Positions 1 to 5,654 are shown, numbered from the stretch's first letter. The stretch: DNA of 7,263 bases from Candidatus Gastranaerophilales bacterium (GCA_028694275.1 JAQUTS010000086.1:1-7263); one strand, 5' to 3'. Program-made: numbers and translations. The notes: generated by a model from the sequence alone, not told the origin.

Positions 1-528
1 GTCTATGGCGCTTCTGAAAGATCAGCAATTCAATCTGAAATCACACAATTACAAGAAGAAAATGTCAGAATTGCACAAAGCTCATCCTTCAACGGCAAAA
101 GCCTTCTTAACGGCTCTGCTGCAGGAACACAGGTAATGGCGGCACAAGCGAGCCCTGTCACTTTGCAAGAATCCTTAAAAAGCGCAAACCCAACAGATTT
201 GGGAATAGACAGTGTCGATGTAAGCACGCCTGAAAACGCGCTTGCCCTCGTTGATAAAATTGATCAGGCTCAAACAACAATTAACCAAAGACGCTCTGAG
301 CTTGGTTCTGTATCGAACGCACTGGACAGCAATATAACAAGAAACAAAATCACGTCAGAAAATCTGACCGCATCAAATTCAACTATAGCTGATGCAGATA
401 TAGCGCAACAAATGGTCAATCTTATCCAAGGAAAAATCCAAATGTCAGCAGCAGTAGCAATGCAAGCGCAAGCAAATTCAATGCACAAAACCGTATTGAA
501 CTTGCTTAGGACAACGGATTCTCAATAA
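1..528 (+). CDS. fliC: Flagellin, C-terminal part (5' end outside window)
   Basis: This is the structural subunit of the flagellar filament, exported through the flagellar type III apparatus and polymerised outside the cell. The frame is open from base 1. The first residues (ERSAIQSEITQLQEEN, then IAQSSSFNGKSLL) match the conserved helical end of the flagellin N-terminal D0/D1 region. About 40 residues later the C-terminal flagellin domain begins (DSVDVSTPENAL...IDQAQTTINQRRSELGSVSNALDSNI) and runs through ADADIAQQMVNLIQGKIQ and AQANSMHKTVLNLLR to a TAA stop. The connecting segment is so short that the surface-exposed D2/D3 domains must be absent, giving a minimal flagellin. The N-terminal 50-60 residues are missing because of the window edge. 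No obvious intrinsic terminator follows the stop directly; a hairpin at 561-598 inside the converging gene could serve. The family call is firm. The symbol is generic, since the genome may have several flagellins. Confidence 0.95.
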   Translation, partial: VYGASERSAIQSEITQLQEENVRIAQSSSFNGKSLLNGSAAGTQVMAAQASPVTLQESLKSANPTDLGIDSVDVSTPENALALVDKIDQAQTTINQRRSELGSVSNALDSNITRNKITSENLTASNSTIADADIAQQMVNLIQGKIQMSAAVAMQAQANSMHKTVLNLLRTTDSQ

Positions 529-560
529 AGATTAAAATATCATTTTTTGAATTTCAATAT

Positions 561-598
561 TGCCGATGGCTTTCGCTTCTTTTTCGAATTCATCGGCA
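561..598. terminator. Hairpin inside the small gene, possible flagellin terminator
   Basis: TGCCGATG (561-568) and CATCGGCA (591-598) are perfect 8-base inverted arms. An inner TTCG/CGAA pair sits within the 22-base loop. The hairpin lies 33 bases beyond the flagellin stop and inside the 3' coding end of the converging gene. It is followed on the + strand by TCTTT, a weak U tract. It could end flagellin transcription, or the inverted arms may only reflect codon choice (the DADE and AIG residues). Confidence 0.35.
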
Positions 599-690
599 TC
601 TTTACCTATAAATTCGAGCAAAATAACTCCACTGGGCGAGCAAACACCGACAGCCACTTCATAAAGGCCTATTCTTGTTTTGATTGAACA

Positions 691-693
691 TCA
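691..693 (-). other. In-frame TGA inside the small 532-771 gene
   Basis: The coding context is AAA-TAC-TGA-TGT-TCA, reading Lys-Tyr-stop-Cys-Ser. It shares TAC-TGA-T with the TGA in mlaD. The 52 codons after it stay open and end in TAA. Only a weak GCC/GGC pairing follows within 40 bases, so a bacterial selenocysteine element is not evident. Confidence 0.7.
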
Positions 694-831
694 GTATTTA
701 GTGACAATAGATTGAAAATCTGCAGAAGTATGGACTCTGTCCAAAAGTTTAATACCAAAAATTGTTATCATTGTAGCCTCCTTTTCTTTTAATATTTTTC
801 AAAATAAAGCAAAAAACAATAGCTTTAAAGG

Positions 832-1923
832 TTAATATTCTACAGTACCCTTCAGTAATCCGGCTATATCCAACTCGACAGCCTGGCGCGCTGTATACAA
901 AGGTATATCAAGAGATACTTCATCAATATACGCAGAAAGTTTAACAAAGTCCTTTTCAGTTGTTACAATAATATCCGCACCTGATTTTTTTGCATCTTCT
1001 ATAATATCAACAAGATCTTGTTTTTGATACGCATAATGATCATCAAATTCAAGTTTTTTCACCAAGTTATGCTGATGAGCTCTCAATGATTCAAAGAAAA
1101 ACTCAGGCTGAGCAACGCCTGTGAACGCATAAACATTTTTCATCGACATAACAGGAGCTTTGCTTCCTATTCGATGAATCCCTGTTGCAAGAATATTGCA
1201 CCCAAAAACTTCTTTATCAAATTGCTTAATCAAATAAATAGAATAAGCCCTGCAATCTCTGACCGTTTGTTTATCATAAGGGATTTTGTTGACAACAATG
1301 ACCTTATCGGCACGTTTAATTTGAGATAATGGTTCTCTTAAAGGGCCTGCAGGAAGAAGCATTTCATTGCCGAATTTTTTGTGCCCGTCAACAAGGACAA
1401 TATTCAAATCCCTAAAGAGTTTTCTATACTGAAAACCGTCATCAAGAATAAAAAGCTCTGCGCCGAGGTTTTCAACGGCCCATTTAGCCGCCTTCACTCT
1501 ATCTTTACAGGTTACAACTGCAACACCTTTGACGTTTTGTGCATGCCAAAAGGGCTCATCGCCTGCTTGTTTTGCATCATAAAAAACTTGCTCCCCATCA
1601 GAAATAAGGCTGACCTCATCCAATGGCAAACTTCCGCCGTACCCTCTTGATAAAATAACGACTTTTTTGCCGGATTTGGCTGCAATTTTTGCGATTTCAG
1701 CCGTGACAGGCGTTTTACCGGTGCCGCCTGTAGTCAAATTACCTATAGAAATAACTGTTTGGGAAAGTTTTTCAGTATGTAAAAGCCCTAAATCATATAA
1801 AAAATTCCTAATCCAAACACCCACTGCATAAAACAAACTCACAAACCACAAAGGCAGTCTGAGTAAGTATTGGATTATGCTCAAATTTTTCGAATAATGA
1901 ATTTTATGTATAAAATTTTTCAT
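832..1923 (-). CDS. lpxK: Tetraacyldisaccharide 4'-kinase (lipid A biosynthesis)
   Basis: LpxK phosphorylates the 4' position of the tetraacyldisaccharide 1-phosphate precursor using ATP to give lipid IVA, at the cytoplasmic face of the inner membrane. The 363-residue length is typical of the family. An N-terminal membrane-associated helix (about residues 19-43) precedes the P-loop GNLTTGGTGKTP (61-72). SRGYGG (92-97), GDEP (121-124), DDGFQYR (161-167) and LLPAGPLREP (189-198) follow, with DDHYAY and TTEKDF further on; all are LpxK hallmarks. The ATG at 1923 overlaps the upstream mlaD stop by one base (TGATG), and no Shine-Dalgarno is visible, so translational coupling is likely. Its place behind an Mla/MCE transporter fits an outer-membrane lipid operon. 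No truncation or missing motif is seen. It implies that the host makes lipid A. Confidence 0.97.
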   Translation of the reverse strand: MKNFIHKIHYSKNLSIIQYLLRLPLWFVSLFYAVGVWIRNFLYDLGLLHTEKLSQTVISIGNLTTGGTGKTPVTAEIAKIAAKSGKKVVILSRGYGGSLPLDEVSLISDGEQVFYDAKQAGDEPFWHAQNVKGVAVVTCKDRVKAAKWAVENLGAELFILDDGFQYRKLFRDLNIVLVDGHKKFGNEMLLPAGPLREPLSQIKRADKVIVVNKIPYDKQTVRDCRAYSIYLIKQFDKEVFGCNILATGIHRIGSKAPVMSMKNVYAFTGVAQPEFFFESLRAHQHNLVKKLEFDDHYAYQKQDLVDIIEDAKKSGADIIVTTEKDFVKLSAYIDEVSLDIPLYTARQAVELDIAGLLKGTVEY

Positions 1924-2594
1924 CAGAACATCAATCTAAATAGTAAGAATCGCTTGTTTAGTTTCTCTGAAAATTTGCGCAAATTATGAGTCAAAGCAGC
2001 AGTTTCTTGCAATGTGCACTGAATGTTCTTTTTATCTTCAGGAGAAATATTCGAAACTGAACGAAGAGCGCAATCAAGAGAATTCAATGACTTGTTAAGA
2101 TTAACAGCAGATGATTTAAGCTCTGTTTTGAACTGACTATCACCCGCAATTTCATTGACAGAAGCTGACAATTCTGAAAGATTTTTTGAAGTTTCTCTCA
2201 AATATTTGAGTGTTTCAACAGTATCTTGGTCCTGCAAAATAGTATTCAGAGTATTACTTGTAGACTGAATAGAAGCAGCCGTATTGGAAATAGATGATTT
2301 GAACTCCTGATCAGACACGATTGAATTAAGATTGACTGTCAAATCGGTGACTTCTTTGGTAAGTTGATGAGCCAAAACTATGGTCTGTTCAATATCGCCT
2401 TTTGAATTATTAATGAGCTCATCAGCCTTAGCAACAGCATCTGCAGCAGATATGGACACACTTTTTATGTTGGCCAAAGTCACCTGCGTATCATCAATTA
2501 CATCATCAGAGAGAAGTGTATTGATTTTATTATTGATTTCATTGAAGGCTTTTGCAGCTTTTAGCTGAACATCCAAAAATTCGCTTATTCTCAT
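1923..2594 (-). CDS. mlaD: C-terminal helical half of the MCE/MlaD protein, after an in-frame TGA
   Basis: This 223-codon stretch is in exactly the same frame as the MCE-domain frame upstream, separated by one TGA and nine further sense codons (SNDDYTIVEP leading into MRISEFLD). The segment is rich in Ser, Asn, Leu and Asp, with repeated amphipathic helices (for example SDQEFKSSISNTAASIQSTS and GDSQFKTELKSSAVNLN). It ends in KRFLLFRLMF. Such long helical tails follow the MCE domain in single-chain MlaD-like proteins and form the coiled, tunnel-like part. No Shine-Dalgarno precedes the ATG at 2594 and nothing suggests an independent start, so I read it as the second half of one 451-residue protein (1923-3278). 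The stop is a tandem TGATGA whose middle holds the lpxK ATG. Alternatively it is the silent remnant of a broken gene. Confidence 0.75.
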   Translation of the reverse strand: MRISEFLDVQLKAAKAFNEINNKINTLLSDDVIDDTQVTLANIKSVSISAADAVAKADELINNSKGDIEQTIVLAHQLTKEVTDLTVNLNSIVSDQEFKSSISNTAASIQSTSNTLNTILQDQDTVETLKYLRETSKNLSELSASVNEIAGDSQFKTELKSSAVNLNKSLNSLDCALRSVSNISPEDKKNIQCTLQETAALTHNLRKFSEKLNKRFLLFRLMF

Positions 2595-2624
2595 CGGTTC
2601 AACAATAGTATAATCATCATTCGA

Positions 2625-2627
2625 TCA
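2625..2627 (-). other. In-frame TGA inside the mlaD reading frame
   Basis: The coding context is TAT-TAC-TGA-TCG-AAT, reading Tyr-Tyr-stop-Ser-Asn. Both flanking frames are the same and together make a 451-residue protein of the usual one-piece MCE-plus-helical-tail layout. I see no strong stem-loop in the following 40 bases, so a selenocysteine insertion element is not supported. Confidence 0.7.
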
Positions 2628-3278
2628 GTAATAACGTACAATTTCATTATTCAAAGGAAGAAGTACAAGATCATTTGACTCACTAATCTTGGCTGAAACC
2701 TCATCAGGAATCAAAATACCGGTTTTTGTAATCATATAAGCTATTTCATAAGCATAAGGAGTGCTGAATTCTTTTTGGTGAAGTTTGGCCAAAGCCCTTA
2801 CATCAATGACTTTTACCGACACTACTTTTCCTATATCTTCATAATCACCATCAAGAAAAACCCTTACGCGTTTATGAGTATTGATTTTGGGTGAAGAATT
2901 GTCGATTTTAGGAATATAGGCCATTTTTACTTGAGGAGGTGTAATTTCCACAAATTTTTCGCCAATAATTCCTGATTGCTGAATCGAAATCAAAGACGCT
3001 TTTGGGATTTTTATACCTGCTTGAGTTATAACAGCTTTTATACTTACGTAGTTTTGTTTACTATCAAAGACAGGAGTCAAAGACTCAACCTGACCTATCC
3101 GATAGCCCATCATTTGAACAGGAGCACCGACTCTTAACCCGTCAACATCATAAAACTTGAGGTCAAGAACTTGACCATTAGAAATAGAACGCCCCTTAAG
3201 CCAACCAATACCCACAATTAGTATAAGTATTGCTACAAGTGTTAATATTCCTACTTTTAGTGCCGCAGTTATTTTCAT
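2625..3278 (-). CDS. mlaD: MCE/MlaD-family lipid-transport protein, N-terminal part up to an in-frame TGA
   Basis: This is the periplasmic substrate-binding subunit of an Mla-type phospholipid transporter, anchored in the inner membrane. A single hydrophobic helix (about residues 8-27) is followed by an MCE domain (about 37-115). Its typical elements are F-x-D-V-x-GL-x-V-GAPV (42-54), G-Y-RIGQV (58-64), and IPKASLISIQQSGIIGEKFVEITPP (91-115). A further beta-rich segment of about 100 residues runs to NNEIVRYY, where a TGA (2625-2627) occurs. The next codons remain in frame and lead into the helical tail described separately. The ATG at 3278 has an AAGAGG Shine-Dalgarno with a 5-base gap. It lies 66 bases after mlaF, and a weak 7-bp hairpin (3325-3344) sits in that gap. 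A 217-residue product would have the MCE domain but lack the helical tail. The family call is firm; whether the TGA is read through is open. Confidence 0.9.
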   Translation of the reverse strand: MKITAALKVGILTLVAILILIVGIGWLKGRSISNGQVLDLKFYDVDGLRVGAPVQMMGYRIGQVESLTPVFDSKQNYVSIKAVITQAGIKIPKASLISIQQSGIIGEKFVEITPPQVKMAYIPKIDNSSPKINTHKRVRVFLDGDYEDIGKVVSVKVIDVRALAKLHQKEFSTPYAYEIAYMITKTGILIPDEVSAKISESNDLVLLPLNNEIVRYY

Positions 3279-3344
3279 CAGTACCTCTTGAGTCCAATTT
3301 TAATTCAAATTTGCCTTAAAAGACAATAGTTTATTTCAACTATT

Positions 3345-4070
3345 TTAACGAGCTTCCGCCGTTGTTTTCATAGGACCTTCACGTTTCGCATAAACAAACT
3401 GGTGTGCATAAGGATCTTTTGCTTCCAAAAGTTCTGCCGGAGTCCCTTGCCAGACTATTTTGCCCTCATAAAGCATAATAACTCTGTCTGCGGTTCTTTT
3501 GATTGTAGACATTTGGTGTGTAACAACAATAGATGCCGCTTTTAATTCTTCTTTAAGCCTGATTATATAATCCTCAATTACCGTCGAAGACACAGGATCC
3601 AAGCCTGCTGTCGGCTCATCATACAAAATAATTTTGGGGTTAGTGACAATTGCCCTGGCAAAACTTACCCTTTTTTGCATACCGCCTGATAGTTCGCTGG
3701 GCATAAGGTCTTCAATGTTCTGAAGCCCGACCAAACGAAGCTTTTCAGAAACAATCTGCATTATTTGAGACTCTGTGTATTTGTTTTTCAGATCATCTCT
3801 CTCATGAAAGGCAAAAGCTACATTCTCGTAGATATTCAATGAATCAAATAAAGCAGAATACTGAAAAACCATAGACATATTGCGTGAATCCAAATGAACT
3901 GAACCCAAATCCGGCTCAACAAGCCCGCTTATTATCTTAAGGGCGGTACTTTTCCCGGTACCGCTAAATCCAACTATTGCAAGCGTTTCTCCTGCATCCA
4001 CGGTAAAACTCAAGTCATTTAAAACCACTTTATCATCATATTTTTTGGATACATGTTCAAATTTAATCAT
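3345..4070 (-). CDS. mlaF: ABC transporter ATPase of an Mla-type lipid transport system
   Basis: This subunit hydrolyses ATP on the cytoplasmic side to drive MlaE/MlaD-dependent lipid movement. All ABC motifs are present: Walker A GFSGTGKST (34-42), Q-loop VFQYSALF (68-75), signature LSGGMQKR (127-134), Walker B IILYDEP (147-153), D-loop AGLDP and H-loop THQ (184-186). The QKR after the signature and PTAGLDP are typical of the MlaF/TtgA2-like group. It is compact: only about 15 residues separate PDLG (53-56) from the Q-loop strand, whereas E. coli MlaF has roughly 15 more there. The start at 4070 lies 14 bases after mlaE with only a weak AAAG upstream, in keeping with an operon. It ends with TAA. 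The C-terminal tail (KREGPMKTTAEAR) is short and charged. The assignment rests on motifs and the adjacent mlaE and mlaD. Confidence 0.95.
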   Translation of the reverse strand: MIKFEHVSKKYDDKVVLNDLSFTVDAGETLAIVGFSGTGKSTALKIISGLVEPDLGSVHLDSRNMSMVFQYSALFDSLNIYENVAFAFHERDDLKNKYTESQIMQIVSEKLRLVGLQNIEDLMPSELSGGMQKRVSFARAIVTNPKIILYDEPTAGLDPVSSTVIEDYIIRLKEELKAASIVVTHQMSTIKRTADRVIMLYEGKIVWQGTPAELLEAKDPYAHQFVYAKREGPMKTTAEAR

Positions 4071-4084
4071 AATTTAACTTTCTT

Positions 4085-4888
4085 TTAATAGAAAAACGCA
4101 TACGAAATCAAAAAATCTGTTATAACAATAACAATAAAAGAATACACAACCGCATTAGTTGTAGCAACACCTACATCAATAGCACCGCCTCTGGCCTTGT
4201 ACCCAATAGATGCGCATACCAAAGATATCAAGGTTCCAAACACTGCAGCCTTTAGCAATTCAACCCAAATATCTTTTTCATAAAGCCCAAGCCACACAGA
4301 ATCAAGATATGAAGACAACCCGATATCAGCAATATTATGAACAGGAAAATACCCTCCAAAAAGTCCCACAAAAGTAGCAACCACAATCACAGAAGGCATT
4401 ATAAAAAACCCTGCAACAACCCTTGGCGTAATCAAATAAGTAACGGGATCCACACCTGAAACACTAATTGCATCAACTTGTTCTGTAACTTTCATAGTGG
4501 CAATTTCTGCAGCCATAGAAGATCCGACCATAGAAATAATAGCAAAACTTCCCATAATCGGTGCAATTTCTCTTACAATAACAAGAGAAATAAGAGTCCC
4601 TATATAATCAACAGCACCTTGTTTAACCATCTCGGATGTAACTTGAAGGGCTATAATCATCCCCGACACTCCGACAATAATCAAGGCCAAAGGCAAAGAA
4701 TCCACACCAAAGCGCGCTGCTTGATTCAAAATATGCTTCATCCCGACTCTTAAATTCAAGATATCTTTTATAACTTTTACCAATATTTTGAATATATAAA
4801 CAGTCAGATCGACCTTCTCTGCAATTTGATCCTTGAGAAAAGTAATTATCTTATAAGAAAGTGTTTCCCTGAAAAATTCTTTGTCCAT
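4085..4888 (-). CDS. mlaE: MlaE-family ABC lipid transporter permease
   Basis: This is the integral membrane subunit of the Mla/MCE phospholipid transporter. With the ATG at 4888 it has 267 residues, close to the roughly 260 of E. coli MlaE. An amphipathic interfacial N-terminal region (1-45) precedes hydrophobic segments at about 64-86, 97-125, 155-182, 211-228 and 246-266. The family core is clear: VREIAPIMGSF (105-115), MAAEIATMKVTEQVDAISVSG (125-145, coupling-helix region facing the ATPase), DPVTYLITPRVVAGF (147-161) and GYKARGGAIDVGVATTNAVV (229-248). A longer frame from GTG 4921 is open, but that GTG lies inside a promoter -35 box, so I prefer 4888. Neither start has a Shine-Dalgarno. 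The next gene, mlaF, follows after 14 bases. Family identity is certain; the start is moderately sure. Confidence 0.93.
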   Translation of the reverse strand: MDKEFFRETLSYKIITFLKDQIAEKVDLTVYIFKILVKVIKDILNLRVGMKHILNQAARFGVDSLPLALIIVGVSGMIIALQVTSEMVKQGAVDYIGTLISLVIVREIAPIMGSFAIISMVGSSMAAEIATMKVTEQVDAISVSGVDPVTYLITPRVVAGFFIMPSVIVVATFVGLFGGYFPVHNIADIGLSSYLDSVWLGLYEKDIWVELLKAAVFGTLISLVCASIGYKARGGAIDVGVATTNAVVYSFIVIVITDFLISYAFFY

Positions 4889-4894
4889 AAAGGA

Positions 4895-4923
4895 ATTATA
4901 TAAAAAATCCCCAATCTTCACAA
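4895..4923 (-). promoter_or_regulatory. Sigma70-type promoter of the mlaE-mlaF-mlaD-lpxK operon
   Basis: On the - strand, TTGTGA (4923-4918) is followed by exactly 17 bases and a perfect TATAAT (4900-4895). The ATG of mlaE begins 7 bases after the -10 box, so transcription would start at or next to that ATG and give a leaderless message. It sits just after the hsp20 terminator, as a fresh operon promoter would. Confidence 0.6.
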
Positions 4924-4935
4924 ATAGTTTAAGAA

Positions 4936-4964
4936 AATTGGGGCAAAATTAATTTGCCCCAATT
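4936..4964 (-). terminator. Intrinsic terminator after hsp20
   Basis: A perfect 12-bp inverted repeat, AATTGGGGCAAA (4936-4947) and TTTGCCCCAATT (4953-4964), has a 5-base loop. It starts 3 bases past the hsp20 TAA and is followed on the - strand by TTTTCTT (overlapping the stem end). This separates hsp20 from the mla operon. Confidence 0.85.
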
Positions 4965-4967
4965 CGA

Positions 4968-5495
4968 TTATGCTTTCGCTTTTTTGACTCTTTTCATCTG
5001 TTTTTTCTGAGGTTTAACAGCTTTTACCTTTTGAAGCTTGGCTTCTTTAACTTCCAGCTTTTTCACTTTATCCCTCAAAAGAGCCTTAGGTGCTTTGATA
5101 CTCAATACACCGTCTTTGAACTCTGCCACAGTTTTGTCTGTGTTGATATGACTTGGGAATGAGACTGTTCTCATAAAGTTGCCATATCTAAATTCGGAAC
5201 GGTAAAGGTTTTTTCTGCGATGTTCTTTTTCGAACGTATTTTCGGCTCTGACATTGATATAATCTTGGCCCACTTCGATATTGATATCTTTCATATCAAA
5301 CCCGGGAAGCTGCAATTTGATATCATATTCAGATTCTGTCTCAGACATTTCCAACGGAGGACGCCACAATTGTTTGTCATTGGCAAGATCAAAAAGCTCG
5401 ACACTGCCAAAAGCGTCTTCCATTATTTTATTCATTTCGTCCTGGATATTTCGCATATAAACATCTGAAAAGCTTGGTTTTATAATATTTTTCAT
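4968..5495 (-). CDS. hsp20: Hsp20/alpha-crystallin small heat-shock protein
   Basis: This is an ATP-independent cytoplasmic holdase that binds unfolding proteins. The product has 175 residues. An N-terminal arm (1-45) precedes an alpha-crystallin domain (about 46-150) with WRPPLEMSET (44-53), YDIKLQLPGFDMKDINIEV (57-75), the loop FEKEHRRKNLYRSEFRYGNFMRTVSFP (88-114) and the signature AEFKDGVLSIKAPK (124-137). LEV (147-149) resembles the I-x-I/V anchoring motif. After it comes an unusual basic tail (150-175) with 12 Lys/Arg in 26 residues. The start is ATG 5495, 5 bases after GGAGG (5505-5501). A TTG at 5507 in the same frame overlaps that Shine-Dalgarno and is rejected as start. It is a single-gene unit with its own terminator (4936-4964). 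The leader can hide the Shine-Dalgarno, suggesting temperature control. Confidence 0.95.
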   Translation of the reverse strand: MKNIIKPSFSDVYMRNIQDEMNKIMEDAFGSVELFDLANDKQLWRPPLEMSETESEYDIKLQLPGFDMKDINIEVGQDYINVRAENTFEKEHRRKNLYRSEFRYGNFMRTVSFPSHINTDKTVAEFKDGVLSIKAPKALLRDKVKKLEVKEAKLQKVKAVKPQKKQMKRVKKAKA

Positions 5496-5593
5496 ACTGA
5501 CCTCCAAACTAGTTTTTTGAAAATTATTTTAAGATACAAGTGGACTTGATTTTCCCCAAGTCCAACTGCATGATAAACCATTTTGGAAGGTCA
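5496..5593 (-). promoter_or_regulatory. Candidate RNA thermometer in the hsp20 leader
   Basis: The leader contains TGACCTTCCAAA (5593-5582 on the - strand). It can pair with TTTGGAGGTCA (5508-5498), which contains the whole GGAGG Shine-Dalgarno and ends 2 bases before the ATG. The duplex is 11 bp with one unpaired U opposite the Shine-Dalgarno. Between the arms sits a perfect 8-bp hairpin, TGGACTTG/CAAGTCCA (5564-5557 and 5548-5541, 8-base loop), with CTTGT just after it able to form a competing pair. Melting of a bulged helix over the Shine-Dalgarno is the established principle of ROSE-type and Synechocystis hsp17 thermometers on small heat-shock genes. I do not recognise this one as a named class. 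Confidence 0.6.
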
Positions 5594-5610
5594 TTTCGAG
5601 GGTAGAAACT

Positions 5611-5639
5611 ACAATAGTCTTTAGGCTAGTAAAAAACAA
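5611..5639 (-). promoter_or_regulatory. Weak candidate promoter for hsp20
   Basis: On the - strand TTGTTT (5639-5634), 17 bases and TATTGT (5616-5611) give a plausible but imperfect sigma70 match (3/6 and 4/6). Its predicted start near 5604 would produce a leader of about 109 bases containing both thermometer arms. A heat-shock sigma site was not recognised. Confidence 0.3.
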
Positions 5640-5654
5640 AAACAAGCAAAACAT

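Larger units (their letters stand above)
532..771 (-). pseudogene. Small TM1266-like/ACT-fold-like protein interrupted by one in-frame TGA
   Basis: A 79-codon frame starts at ATG 771 and ends at TAA 532-534, with a single TGA at 691-693 (codon 27). An AAGGAGG Shine-Dalgarno sits 5 bases before the ATG, the best in the window. The protein reads MITIFGIKLLDRVHTSADFQ, then SIVTKY-TGA-CSIKTRIGLYE, then VGVCSPSGVILLEFIG and a KMIF end. The KYG-x-x-I-x-x-R-x-G-like centre resembles the small ferredoxin-fold proteins of the TM1266 / iron-only hydrogenase regulator type. This is from memory and is moderate at best. In my recollection of such proteins glycine occupies the TGA position. No frame disruption occurs and the sense after the TGA is as protein-like as before it. 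It lies 60 bases after lpxK on the same strand and may be the last gene of that operon. It could be a recent pseudogene, a sequence error, or a gene needing UGA readthrough. Function is unknown. Confidence 0.6.

Noticed and set aside
691..693. Selenocysteine at the in-frame TGA of the small gene
   Set aside because: The following 40 bases form only a weak GCC/GGC pairing and the stronger hairpin (561-598) is about 95 bases away, too far for the bacterial mechanism. As I recall, related proteins carry glycine, not cysteine, at this position.
1381..1650. 89-residue + strand frame inside lpxK
   Set aside because: It is antisense to conserved LpxK motifs and has no independent evidence. The same holds for the + strand frames inside mlaE, mlaD and hsp20.
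3325..3344. Hairpin between mlaF and mlaD as a terminator
   Set aside because: The 7-bp stem (AATAGTT/AACTATT) is nearly all A/T and lacks a proper T run, so it is unlikely to stop transcription within the operon.
4889..4921. GTG at 4921 as the mlaE start
   Set aside because: It falls inside the -35 box of a good promoter, has no Shine-Dalgarno and adds 11 residues that the family length does not need.
5496..5507. TTG at 5507 as the hsp20 start
   Set aside because: It overlaps the GGAGG that serves the ATG at 5495, so the upstream start would consume its own ribosome binding site.
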